Origin: JAAXHB01 sp965221635
GTDB taxonomy: Bacteria; Actinomycetota; Acidimicrobiia; Acidimicrobiales; Aldehydirespiratoraceae
Length of the DNA: 64,000 bases
Reading direction: 5' to 3'
Assembly: GCA_965221635.1 (NCBI GenBank)
Contig: OZ244902.1
Location: 1,488,001-1,552,000, forward strand
Shown here: positions 50,609-59,760 of the stretch, in pieces
Layout of the letters: the number at the start of each line of letters is the position of its first letter
Numbering within the stretch: the first letter of the stretch is position 1
Position numbers and translations under genes: made by a program
Notes under the pieces: generated by a model
Database searches by the model: none
What the model saw: the letters and a program-made list of their open reading frames with translations, nothing else
Told to the model about the DNA's origin: nothing

Positions 50609-51708
50609 GGTCTAATCTCTCGACGCAACAGCACCGTCAGATCCTTTGCAAATTCGCAGGCTCGTTGAACGAGTGCGGGCCTCTTCTTGACGGGTGGGGT
50701 CAACTGCACGAGGACCCGGGCCGGGACCCCGAGGCCAAGCGAGGATGTTCCCGGGCTCTTGACCTGCTCCTCTCTGGTTCTCCATGGTAGGTAGCCAGCC
50801 TCAAGCAGTGCGGCGGTGACAGCGACCTGGCTCAATCGCCGTTGTGGGTCAACGTGGTCGAGCACCTTGCCGATGAACTCCAACGCGCGCGAGATCCGCT
50901 CGGTGATGGTTTCTTCGATCAACGACCCGATCTCACCGTTCCACCCGTCGTCGTCACGAGCGCCTTGGGCGATGACGATTCCGCCGGCCTCGTTCAGGCT
51001 TACGAAAGCACCATCTTCCTGACGGAGAACCACGGTGTCGCGCTCGATCGAGAGGTGTGTGCCGATCGCTAGTCTCAAGACGGCATGGGTGCCGCTCAAC
51101 GATTCGGAGCGCAAGAAGTCGTGTAGTTCTGGGTCCTCGAGCTCGGAGGGCCGTAACATCTGTTGCGATGGTCCTCCGCTCACAGAGACGACGAGCAACG
51201 GACTGGATCCCCACAGGGACTCAGGGACCAGATCCCGTGATTGTTGGGCTATCGCGCGTTCGTCGAGAGGTGGGGTAGCATTGTCGAGAAGGAGATTGTG
51301 AAGGACGTGGACGACCTTCGCTTTCAGGTCGTCCGCGTCCATGAACGACGTGGTGTAATGACCATCCGTCCACTCTTGAACCTCGCGGATGTATTCGCGC
51401 TGCTTGTATTCGGGGTCGATGCCATCTTGAATGAACGGGAGCACGGGTACACGCTCTCGGGCCTCGCGGTACTCCTCGTGCGTAGCGGACAGCCCTGAGG
51501 CTTGGGGGTGCCCATACTTGGATCCCAAGATCAGCACCACCGCATCAGAATCGCGTACCCCGGCTAAGCACACAGATTGAGGACTATCGGGGGACGCCGG
51601 GAAGTCTTCGGCTCGGATAGCTTCATGCCCAAGCATCTCGACTGCCGATTCGACGGCGTCCCGCCACGGCTCGTAGCCCTGTATCAGGGAACTCACAAAG
51701 ACCTTCAT
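50605..51708 (-). CDS. DUF4062 domain-containing protein
   Basis: 367 aa. The N-terminal ~100 residues are DUF4062: MKVFVSSLIQGYEPWRDAVESAVEMLGHEAI, SVCLAGVRDSDAVVLILGSKYG, THEEYREA, VLPFIQDG. This flavodoxin/TIR-like fold is often fused to NTPase or signalling modules in defence and stress proteins. The C-terminal ~200 residues have no recognised domain, though they contain a mixed helical/strand region and a final helix. No NTPase P-loop is present. Same strand as the helicase operon, 127 nt downstream; could be its effector or a separate unit. Confidence 0.75.
   Translation of the reverse strand: MKVFVSSLIQGYEPWRDAVESAVEMLGHEAIRAEDFPASPDSPQSVCLAGVRDSDAVVLILGSKYGHPQASGLSATHEEYREARERVPVLPFIQDGIDPEYKQREYIREVQEWTDGHYTTSFMDADDLKAKVVHVLHNLLLDNATPPLDERAIAQQSRDLVPESLWGSSPLLVVSVSGGPSQQMLRPSELEDPELHDFLRSESLSGTHAVLRLAIGTHLSIERDTVVLRQEDGAFVSLNEAGGIVIAQGARDDDGWNGEIGSLIEETITERISRALEFIGKVLDHVDPQRRLSQVAVTAALLEAGYLPWRTREEQVKSPGTSSLGLGVPARVLVQLTPPVKKRPALVQRACEFAKDLTVLLRREIRP
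50619..50643. repeat. right copy of imperfect direct repeat flanking the AT-rich cassette
   Basis: CTCGAC-N3-ACAGCACCGTCAGATC, within the last codons of the DUF4062 gene; partner of 48803-48828. Together the copies enclose the two-gene nuclease cassette and the possible small ORF. Confidence 0.5.
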
Positions 51709-51835
51709 GAGCCGAGTATGGGTGCGCCGTGTGACGTTCGGGACGAAAAAACTCCTCTATGCGGGAATTGCCAGGTCAGGGACGATTCCGGTGAATTTCT
51801 TGTGTGTTGCGCGCACACCCTGCAGGTCGTCGCTA

Positions 51836-54007
51836 CTAGGGCAGGGCGGGTGGGGGTGGGGTGGTCCACCAGGCTTGGTTGGGATTGGGGGTGATGCCGG
51901 AGAGCCAGACTTGGTCTCGGGCTCGGGTGAGGGCCACGTAGAGGCCGGTACGGAGGAGTGCTCTGCTGTCGGCTTGTGAGGGATCGTTGTTGGCGTCCGA
52001 TATGTCGACGGATTCGAGGTTGGGGAGGAAGACCTGCTTGAACTCCAGTCCCTTGGCTCGCTTGTAGGTGCCCACCTTCACCGCCGATGTGCTCACCCCC
52101 TTGTACTCCTCAAGGTTCTGCGTGGTCAGGCCCAGGCCGCTGATCGTCTTCACGTAGTGCTTGACGAGGGCCAGGGTGGGCACAAGCACGGCTAGGTCGC
52201 CGAGGTCTGTGTCGGTTCGCTCACTCGCGTCGAGCAGAGCTAGGCCCAGGGCTACGTCTTGGCTGTCGGCGTCATCGAATCTGTGGCGAGTGGGCTCGAC
52301 GCCGCGCCGGAGGACGGTCACGTCGCTGGATCCGGTGTAGCGCTCGGTGCCCAGATCGTCGTATGAATGGTCTTCCACCAGGGCCATGGCCGCAGTGAGA
52401 ATCTCTGATGTGTTGCGGTAGTTCATCTTGAGCACAGACGATCTCCCGCGCACGTCGATGCCCACGGCGCCCAGGCTGAATCCGCCCGGATAGATCGACT
52501 GCTGGCCGTCGCCGAGGATGAGCAGTCCGTCAGGCTTGTCACGACCTGCCAGTTCGTACAAGAGCCGGATCCCGACCTCGGTGAGGTCTTGTGCTTCGTC
52601 GACGATCACCGCGGTGTACTGGTTTGGCCTGCCGCGCTCGCGAACCTCCCGCAAGGCTTCTGCGATGAGAGCGCTGAAGTCATGAGTCTTTCGCCTGCGG
52701 AGTTGGTGGCGGTACTCGTCGTAGAGGGCCCAAACTTGCTCACGGGTTGCGCGTCGAAGGGGCGTCACCCGACCGGTGCGTGTGAGGCCCAGGTAATCGG
52801 AGAGTTGGCGACATCCACGACCTTGGAGGATCCAGTCGAGTTCCTCTCGGAAGTACTCCTTGGGCAAGCCGCTGTTGACGAGGGGCGAGCCTTCGGTGGC
52901 GATCGTCGACCAGGCGCTGTTGAACGATGCGTTCACGCGGCGGGTGTCGATCTTCAAGCTCCGCTTTATCGAGCGGAGGTACTGAGACGACCAGGAGTGA
53001 ATGTTGCGGAACTCGACGCGATCTGCGACGTCCGGCGCCAGTCGGCGGAAGAGTTGCTCCAGGATGGGCGGCAGCGTGCGGATGTATGTGGTGAACAGGA
53101 TGGGGCCGTCGTACGCGCGGGCCAAGTAGGCGGCGCGGTGTAGGCCGACGACCGTCTTACCGGTGCCCGCCGCGCCACGCACACGAGCGGGGCCGGAATA
53201 GGCACGCTCCACCAGTGTCTGTTGATCTGGGTGAAGGAAGATCATCCAGTCTTCGATGGGCTGCGACAGCACCTCGGCCAGCGCGCCCTGCACGAGCGGC
53301 AGTTCGAAGTTGGCGCGGGGCGACAGCAGCGCCAGGGCGAGTTGGGCTTCCTTCGCTTCGTCGACCGTGGGTTCTGCCTCGGCTGCCTCCGCCAGTTCGG
53401 CTGCCTCGCGCTCCGCTGCGGCGGCTTGCTCACCTTTGGGGTGTCCGTAGAGGAAGAGGTTCATGGCCATTTGCCCTGCCTCTGGGCGCAGCCGTTCTTC
53501 GAGCTCGAGAAGCTCGCTTTCTTCGTCCAATCGCCGTAGGGCCGGGACCTCGCGATCGTTGAAGCCGAATGTTGCGAGTTCGTCGTCCGAGTAGGCCATG
53601 AAGAGGGTTCCCTCGACCATCCGGCGGTCGGCGTAGGGCTTCGGCGCGTCATCGCCGGGTGCGGTGTCGAACACGCGGATCGTGTCAGTGGCCTCGTCGT
53701 AATCGAGGTTGAGCCGTTCCGCTCGCCTAAATGCCGCGTCATGCTCACCCAGGACAAGCAGCACGATCGTCCGATCTCCGACGAGACGCCAGATCAGCCG
53801 CTTGCCTTTCCGTCCGCCGACATCCGACGTGTAGGTCTTGCCCTTCGCTCCCTTCACGGGGTGCGTGTTGAGTGCCGGCGAGTGAAAGGGATCTGCTGCG
53901 AGTTCCTGGTACGTGTCGGAGAGTTGGGACTTCACAAGCTTGTTGTTGCGGTAACGCTTGAGGCAGTCGTTGTAGGTCTGCGTCCAGCGGAAGATGTAGT
54001 CGGTCAT
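51836..54007 (-). CDS. RelE/ParE-like domain fused to UvrD-type helicase
   Basis: 723 aa. Residues 1-~95 read like a RelE/ParE toxin fold: YIFRWTQTYNDCLKRYR, HPVKGAKGKTYTSDVGGRKGKRLIWRLVGDRTIVLLVLGEHD. After a spacer with an Ala/Glu coiled region comes an SF1 helicase: HPDQQTLVERAYSGPARVRGAAGTGKT (Walker A ~285), FTTYIRTLPPIL, VDEAQDL (~471), LGDGQQSIYPGGFSLG, LKMNYRNT and VALTRARDQVWLSG. The fusion suggests an RNA- or ribosome-linked sensor attached to a motor, but toxin activity is not established. The start overlaps the upstream helicase stop by ATGA. Third complete gene of the operon. Confidence 0.85.
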   Translation of the reverse strand: MTDYIFRWTQTYNDCLKRYRNNKLVKSQLSDTYQELAADPFHSPALNTHPVKGAKGKTYTSDVGGRKGKRLIWRLVGDRTIVLLVLGEHDAAFRRAERLNLDYDEATDTIRVFDTAPGDDAPKPYADRRMVEGTLFMAYSDDELATFGFNDREVPALRRLDEESELLELEERLRPEAGQMAMNLFLYGHPKGEQAAAAEREAAELAEAAEAEPTVDEAKEAQLALALLSPRANFELPLVQGALAEVLSQPIEDWMIFLHPDQQTLVERAYSGPARVRGAAGTGKTVVGLHRAAYLARAYDGPILFTTYIRTLPPILEQLFRRLAPDVADRVEFRNIHSWSSQYLRSIKRSLKIDTRRVNASFNSAWSTIATEGSPLVNSGLPKEYFREELDWILQGRGCRQLSDYLGLTRTGRVTPLRRATREQVWALYDEYRHQLRRRKTHDFSALIAEALREVRERGRPNQYTAVIVDEAQDLTEVGIRLLYELAGRDKPDGLLILGDGQQSIYPGGFSLGAVGIDVRGRSSVLKMNYRNTSEILTAAMALVEDHSYDDLGTERYTGSSDVTVLRRGVEPTRHRFDDADSQDVALGLALLDASERTDTDLGDLAVLVPTLALVKHYVKTISGLGLTTQNLEEYKGVSTSAVKVGTYKRAKGLEFKQVFLPNLESVDISDANNDPSQADSRALLRTGLYVALTRARDQVWLSGITPNPNQAWWTTPPPPALP

Positions 54008-57000
54008 GGTTTTGTGCCGTAGATCCAGCGGGCTATGGGTCTTGTGGTAGCTGGGTTGGCGACGCTGAGAGGCTCTACCTTGCTGCCGGGCCTTGCGCGT
54101 AGGGCCAGGCCTACGAGCTTGCCGTCGTGCATTTCCCGGTACCAGGCTCTGAGTGCGTAGGGCAGGTTTGTGTCGGGGTCGATTTGGTTGTCCGACAAAT
54201 GCACCAGCGTGGTTTGGCCTTCGACCGGCCGGTCCTGGATCAACTCCACTATTGCTAGGTCTCCGCGCTCGAAGTCGGGCCGCATGGATGAGCCGGGGAT
54301 CTGTGTGGCTAGCAATCCTTCGTGGGTGGGGTTGTCCACTACCTCCACCCAGCCCTCCTCGTAGCCCTCCTTGCCGAAGTCCTCACTGCCAACGGCGTAG
54401 AAGGGCAGCCAGCCGTCGTAGGGCGTTACTTGTGACTTGGGTCGTAGGGGCGGCTGTGCGAGTGGTTCGGGTTGGGGGGTGGCGGCGTTATTGGCTGCGT
54501 CCTGTGCCGATTCTGCGACGGGGGCTGGCGTATCGATCCGGAGGCGGCGCTTCAGGTCGTCGATTCCCGGGGCGGGATCCAGGGCATTGATCACCACGAT
54601 CTTGTAGCCGAGGGCCTTCAAGCGTCGGCGCTTCGCTTTGTCGTCGTGTTGGACGTGTTGAAGCTGGTGGGGAGACCCGTCGATGAAGCACACGATCTTG
54701 CCGCTCCAGGTGAGGTCGGCTTCGGCCACGGGGTTGCCGTCTGAGTCGCTGATCACCTGGTGCTGGCCGCTCGGGGGAGGGCACCCTGCTTGGCGGATTC
54801 GGGTGAGCATGTCCGCTTCGGCCCCGACGGCCTGCTCCTCCAGTTCCTGCCAGACATCCTCCGCGCCCACGAGGCTCAGCGACACCTGGCCAGAGGCGAT
54901 CTTGGTGAGCCAGGGGATAGCCAGCTTGCGATCGAGTTTGTGGTGATCGAACTGATTGAAGAACGACAGCAGGCAGTCGTAGCAGGCCCTGGCACAGGCG
55001 TTCGGCGACTCGGTACCTGTGTCAGGGTCGATGTGCAGCAACTCCAGCGACCGCCGCGCCACGCGCCGCCAGGCAGCGCCGTCGATTAGGTGATGAAGCA
55101 GGCCAACGCCGCCTTCTTCGCGCTCGAAGAACACGATGCGGCTCGTGTCGGAGTCGCCGGTGCGGTACACCTCGTGGTCGATCTCGGACTGATCCGCTGA
55201 AAATGCGATCTGGAGCCCGAGTCCCAGGGCGTGAGCGAGCGAAGTCACGAAGTTGTCGGGATCCTGGTGGGCGGGTGTTGCCACGTCCAGGGTGACCATG
55301 TCGTGCTGGCCTTCCACGAACAGCACCACGTTCTTCTGGATGTCCTCCGGGGTGCCTCCGGCCACGCATGACCCTTGGGGGTTGTCATCGGCCACGTGTG
55401 TCTCCTCATCCCGGTCGGACAGGATCCATCGGCGACAGCGCAGGCAGATGCGAAAGCCGGTCGGTTCGTGGTGTTGGCTGCGAAAGCCCCGGTTGGTGAT
55501 GAGCACCCGACCGAGATGGCCGTAATGCACCTCTCCACATAGCTCGCCGTCGGCGCTCAACTCACCCGATCGTGCGTCGGGCGGGAGCTGATAGCTGGTG
55601 GCGATTTCGTAGCCGCGCCGGCGCCGCTCTTCCTCGTCGCTCGATATTCGCCCGCGTCGGCGAGCAACAGCATCGGGCAGTTCGAGGCTGAACTCCGATG
55701 CGAAGGTGCCGGTGAGGTCGGTTCCGCAGGTGTTGCACACAGCAGCGGCAGTGACGTGTTCGTTCATCAGGAAGGTTCCACACGAGCACTGCTTGACACG
55801 GCTCCAGTTGACCTGGCCGCCACGGGCCTTTGGCTGGGCCCGCTCCACTCGATAGCGGGCGCCTCGGTAGTAGATGGAGGCCTCCGGCGCGAACTCGCGC
55901 AGTGCGGTCGCCCTGTGCCGGGCCAGCGCATCCTTGCGGTCGGTGAAGTACACCTGGGATGCTCGACGCGGGAAGGCGTAGTTGGGCAGGAAGCCCTGGC
56001 TTCCCAGGAAGCTGTACGGGTAGAAGTCGCCTCTGCCCTGCCGGATGTCGTTCATTCGCTTCAGGATCGAGTCCCGGCGGATGTTGGTTTCTCTTGATGT
56101 GTCCCCTGCCTCTTGGCGCAGGTTGATCTCCCTTAGCTCTTGCCGGAGGTTGATGAACTCGTCGATGAGTGGTCGCCATGCGTCGCGGTAACGGTCCGGG
56201 AAGCGATCCACGAACTCGTTCACCCAATGCTTGTCCAGTCCCACCGCATCGAGTTCGGTACCCAGGGCATCAAGCACGTGCCCGGTGATCTTGGTGCGGC
56301 TTGCCTGGAGCTTCAGGCGGAGTTCGGTGAGCACATCGGCGAGGAACGGCACAGAGTCCTGGTCGAAGTCGATGAAGTGCTGGGGCTCGGGCTGGATCTT
56401 GAAGTTGAGGTACTCGAGTACGAGCGAGTTGCAGTGAGCCCCCAGCAGATCCCGGTTCTCCAGGAGGAACTTCGGTGGCGACACTCGTCCGTTCACGATG
56501 CGGTCGGGGAATCGGTAGAAGTACTGGTCGTGTGAGCCGAATTTGCCTGCGGTGCCGCAGAAGGTGGCCACGTATGCGGATTGACCGTGGCGGCCGGCGC
56601 GGCCCTGACGCTGTGCGTAGTTCGCCGGTGAGGGCGGGACGTTGCGCAGGTAAACGGCCGAGAGGCCGCCGATGTCGATGCCGAGTTCCATCGTGGGGGT
56701 ACAGATCAGTGTGTTGAGTTGGTCGCTCTGGTCGCTGAAGCGTGTCTCGGCTTGCTTGCGCTCGTCTCCGGGCACCTGCGCCGAGTGTTCCTCGGCCACC
56801 AGCATTCGCCGAGCACCGAGGGGAACCAGGTACTCATCTCGGCTGTAGTCGTGGTCCCAGTGGTAGTCGATGGTGTGGAGAGTCTCGATGGAGCATTGAG
56901 GGCAGGGCCTGTTCTGGTCGAACTGCCACCGGGTTTGACACTTCGGGCAGCGGCGCCCGTGGGGCGAATGCCGCACAGCTACTCGGATGGCCTCCTCGTG

Positions 57001-59760
57001 GAGCTGGAAGTGACGACCGCCGTTGGCGCCCTTCTCCACCAGCAGCTTGTGCGCTGAGAGGATCTCCACGATGGACTGAATGAACGCCTTTGAGTCATCA
57101 CGGTCGCGCAGAGTGGGGTGAAGTGTCCGTACCCACCGCACAAGCCCTTGGTCGCGGGGGTTGTCGTGAAGGAAAGTGAGCCGTCTGATGGACAGGTCGC
57201 GAGTGTTGGTGGAGCGAATCTCGTCGGAGAACACCGTTGGACGAGCCGGCGGAAGTGACGGATCGTGGAACAGGGCGGCATCCGCGAGGCGGTCGATCAC
57301 GCTCTCGCGGAAGTCATCGCCTCGCAGGATCGGGTTGGCGGCGATCGCGCCGGCCACGCGAACGGTGTCGAGGATTCCGCGCAGCGTGTCATGGCGGACA
57401 TCTGTGGCGGCGGCGGCCATGGGCTCAATGCCGAGCCACAGTTCATCGTTGGCGGCCAGTTCTCGAAGGCCCGAGTAGTACACGTCGAGTGCGCCCACGT
57501 CGTGCAGGGTGCGGTTGTTGCGGAACCGTGTGCGGCCGATGAGATCAGCAAGCACACCGAATCCCAGATAGCGCCTGTAGTCCCTCTGCCTTGCTCCCGC
57601 TGCCGGGCCGACCTGCACGTCGGGAACGCGCGCGTACTCCGGTACCGAGTCCGCCGCGGCCATGGTGTCGTGGATCTCCCCGCCCAACCGTCGCAGAGGG
57701 ACGGCGGTAGCGCTGTCTAGCGCGCCGAGGCGGACGAGGGTGGAGTGCAGGGCCCGACGGAAATGAACGCGGCGTTGGTAGTCGTTGGCGTGTGCCGCCT
57801 GAAACGCGGTGTCCTGGCGATTGTCGGCGAACGCGATCACCGATGGTTTCGGATCGGGATCGAGGCGCTGGAGGATCTCACCCAGCAGCACGTCGGTGGC
57901 GGTGGCCCGCCCGGTCATGCCTGCCTGGAAGAACTTCTGGTATTCGCCCTGGCGGCGGTTGTACTGGACTCCGCACGAAGGACACAGGAACAACGGACGG
58001 GGCACCCAGGCCACTGGCACCGTTCCTTCGCCCTCTTCAATGCTGCCAAGCGGGGTGATTTCGAGATTTGTGGGAACGGCACCCTCCCAGTTCTTGCGTG
58101 CCGTGCCGTTCTTCTTGATGCGCCGCTCATCGGGGGGAGCGTCGTTCCGATCCCAGTGCTCGAGGAACAAGTAACCAGCCGTGCCGATGGGGTCGCTGGG
58201 GTTGAAGTCCGCAGGGGCAAAGGTCGCCACGGGCGCGGTGTCGTCCAATGTGGCCGAAAGGGCCTCGGCTCCACAGGCGTTGCAGAACACCACCGGAAAC
58301 GAAGGAAGATTGTCGCCGGTGGCTTGTTGCTGGGTTCTCTCGCCCCGGTCAGAGAGTTGCCCTGTGAGCGTGCTGGTGATCGGGCGACCTTGGGAAATGA
58401 AAGTGTGGACCTTTCCGACGAGCAGTGTTGTATCCCTCCCGTCGAGCCTCACGGTGTGGTCGTTGCCCACAAGGAGCGCAACTTCAAGCTCGACTGCCGC
58501 CTGGTCCTCGGAGGCGTCGGGCCGAAGGTCGGCCTGATAGCTGCTCACGATCTCACTCCAGGCTCGGATGCTCTTGGCGACGTCGTGCTCCAGGTGACCG
58601 ATGGAAGGATGCGCGAGAAGGTCGTGCGTGGTGGGATTGGGTTTTCCAATGAGCTTCTCGGCCAGCTCGTTACGGCTGAGGCTTCCGCGGAGGTGTGCGG
58701 CCAGGTCGTCGCGCTTCACGGTCGGCACACCCGGCATGGGCGCCGGAGTGGGGCTCAGTGGCTCCGCGTAGCGCTCGGTGATCACACCATCAGGCTCGAA
58801 CGGCTCTCCGAAGAGTTCCTGGGCGAATTGCGCGATGATCCTTCTGCTCTCGTTGTCGTCTCCGTCGTCTGTGCCGGAATCAACGGTTGCGGATGTGGCG
58901 ATGCAGCGGAGGGTCTCCCTTGTGCCGGTGTGCTCCTTTAGTCGCCGGATCAGGCAGGCAACGTCAGCTCCGCGCCTGCCCGTGTAGGTGTGTACTTCGT
59001 CGAGCACCAGGAACTGGAGGTCACCGAGCTTGTCGAACGGGAAAATGTTCCGATCCTGGTGTCGCGTGAGGATCAGCTCGAGCATCACGTAGTTGGTGAT
59101 CAGGATGTCCACGCCGTGCTGTTGCACGTGATCCCGGCAGATCACCTCAGAGTCGTAGGGCTCGGATCTGCCCGTGTTCGTCTGGAAGTCTGCAAGCGCC
59201 GCCGCCTCGGTGGACTTCATGTCACCGGTGTAGTTCGCAATCTTCAGCCCAGAGCCCTGCAGCCGTGCCGCAAAGTCCTCGTACTGCGAGTTGGCCAGCG
59301 CGTTCATCGGGTACACCAGAACAGCCTTCACCCCCGTGCGACCCCGTTCTTTGGCACGTCGGGCCTCGCTCACCACCGGAATGCCAAACGTGAACGACTT
59401 GCCCGAACCGGTGCCTGTCGCAACCACGACGTTGCGGGCTGGCTGGTCGCAGAGCAACCGGATGGCAGCGAATTGGTGCTCGTACGGCTCGATCACGGAT
59501 GACGACGAATCTTCCGGGTCGGTAGTGAAGGTTCGTAGCACCATGTCGTGAAGGAGACCGTCAGCAACCAGGCTCCCCAGCGTTTCGCCTTTCTGGAAGC
59601 GGCGTCGAATCGTCAAGAGCGGATCACGCCACAGGAACTCCTCATCCTCGATGCGGTTGTTCACCCATTCCTGGATCGCGGAGTTCTTGAAGTGCTGAGA
59701 CGAGAGCACGAAGCGCCTGTAGGCGCTAGTCAAGTCGCGATGCAAGTCAAGGGGGTTCAT
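54004..59760 (-). CDS. giant DEAD/DEAH helicase with DUF1998, Vsr/DUF559-like and S24-like domains
   Basis: 1918 aa. SF2 helicase: Walker A VATGTGSGKSFTF (~125), YPMNALANSQYEDF, DEVHTYTGRRGADVA (~260), TSATVDSG, motif VI QGRAGRHGQ (~1060). Cys-x2-Cys knuckles (CNACGAEA, CPSCGVQY, CPKCQTRW) could bind zinc. DUF1998 near 1570-1620 ends ACARACYDCLLSFFNQFDHHKLDR. Residues ~1660-1730 resemble Vsr/DUF559 nucleases (VAEADLTWSGKIVCFIDG, RRRLKALGYKIVVIN). The last ~120 residues resemble an S24 domain (IPGSSMRPDFERGDLAIVE), where the expected catalytic Lys seems replaced by Arg. Relatives are DrmA/DrmB of DISARM and DruE of Druantia. Start ATG 59760 lies in an ATGA overlap with the methyltransferase stop. 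Confidence 0.88.
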   Translation of the reverse strand: MNPLDLHRDLTSAYRRFVLSSQHFKNSAIQEWVNNRIEDEEFLWRDPLLTIRRRFQKGETLGSLVADGLLHDMVLRTFTTDPEDSSSSVIEPYEHQFAAIRLLCDQPARNVVVATGTGSGKSFTFGIPVVSEARRAKERGRTGVKAVLVYPMNALANSQYEDFAARLQGSGLKIANYTGDMKSTEAAALADFQTNTGRSEPYDSEVICRDHVQQHGVDILITNYVMLELILTRHQDRNIFPFDKLGDLQFLVLDEVHTYTGRRGADVACLIRRLKEHTGTRETLRCIATSATVDSGTDDGDDNESRRIIAQFAQELFGEPFEPDGVITERYAEPLSPTPAPMPGVPTVKRDDLAAHLRGSLSRNELAEKLIGKPNPTTHDLLAHPSIGHLEHDVAKSIRAWSEIVSSYQADLRPDASEDQAAVELEVALLVGNDHTVRLDGRDTTLLVGKVHTFISQGRPITSTLTGQLSDRGERTQQQATGDNLPSFPVVFCNACGAEALSATLDDTAPVATFAPADFNPSDPIGTAGYLFLEHWDRNDAPPDERRIKKNGTARKNWEGAVPTNLEITPLGSIEEGEGTVPVAWVPRPLFLCPSCGVQYNRRQGEYQKFFQAGMTGRATATDVLLGEILQRLDPDPKPSVIAFADNRQDTAFQAAHANDYQRRVHFRRALHSTLVRLGALDSATAVPLRRLGGEIHDTMAAADSVPEYARVPDVQVGPAAGARQRDYRRYLGFGVLADLIGRTRFRNNRTLHDVGALDVYYSGLRELAANDELWLGIEPMAAAATDVRHDTLRGILDTVRVAGAIAANPILRGDDFRESVIDRLADAALFHDPSLPPARPTVFSDEIRSTNTRDLSIRRLTFLHDNPRDQGLVRWVRTLHPTLRDRDDSKAFIQSIVEILSAHKLLVEKGANGGRHFQLHEEAIRVAVRHSPHGRRCPKCQTRWQFDQNRPCPQCSIETLHTIDYHWDHDYSRDEYLVPLGARRMLVAEEHSAQVPGDERKQAETRFSDQSDQLNTLICTPTMELGIDIGGLSAVYLRNVPPSPANYAQRQGRAGRHGQSAYVATFCGTAGKFGSHDQYFYRFPDRIVNGRVSPPKFLLENRDLLGAHCNSLVLEYLNFKIQPEPQHFIDFDQDSVPFLADVLTELRLKLQASRTKITGHVLDALGTELDAVGLDKHWVNEFVDRFPDRYRDAWRPLIDEFINLRQELREINLRQEAGDTSRETNIRRDSILKRMNDIRQGRGDFYPYSFLGSQGFLPNYAFPRRASQVYFTDRKDALARHRATALREFAPEASIYYRGARYRVERAQPKARGGQVNWSRVKQCSCGTFLMNEHVTAAAVCNTCGTDLTGTFASEFSLELPDAVARRRGRISSDEEERRRRGYEIATSYQLPPDARSGELSADGELCGEVHYGHLGRVLITNRGFRSQHHEPTGFRICLRCRRWILSDRDEETHVADDNPQGSCVAGGTPEDIQKNVVLFVEGQHDMVTLDVATPAHQDPDNFVTSLAHALGLGLQIAFSADQSEIDHEVYRTGDSDTSRIVFFEREEGGVGLLHHLIDGAAWRRVARRSLELLHIDPDTGTESPNACARACYDCLLSFFNQFDHHKLDRKLAIPWLTKIASGQVSLSLVGAEDVWQELEEQAVGAEADMLTRIRQAGCPPPSGQHQVISDSDGNPVAEADLTWSGKIVCFIDGSPHQLQHVQHDDKAKRRRLKALGYKIVVINALDPAPGIDDLKRRLRIDTPAPVAESAQDAANNAATPQPEPLAQPPLRPKSQVTPYDGWLPFYAVGSEDFGKEGYEEGWVEVVDNPTHEGLLATQIPGSSMRPDFERGDLAIVELIQDRPVEGQTTLVHLSDNQIDPDTNLPYALRAWYREMHDGKLVGLALRARPGSKVEPLSVANPATTRPIARWIYGTKP

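Noticed and set aside
50391..50615. 74-codon plus-strand ORF opposite the small ORF
   Set aside because: No ribosome-binding site, no coupling and an Arg-rich shadow composition.
54004..54400. LexA-type repressor function for the S24-like end
   Set aside because: No helix-turn-helix is attached and the usual catalytic Lys is not evident; only the fold resemblance is kept.
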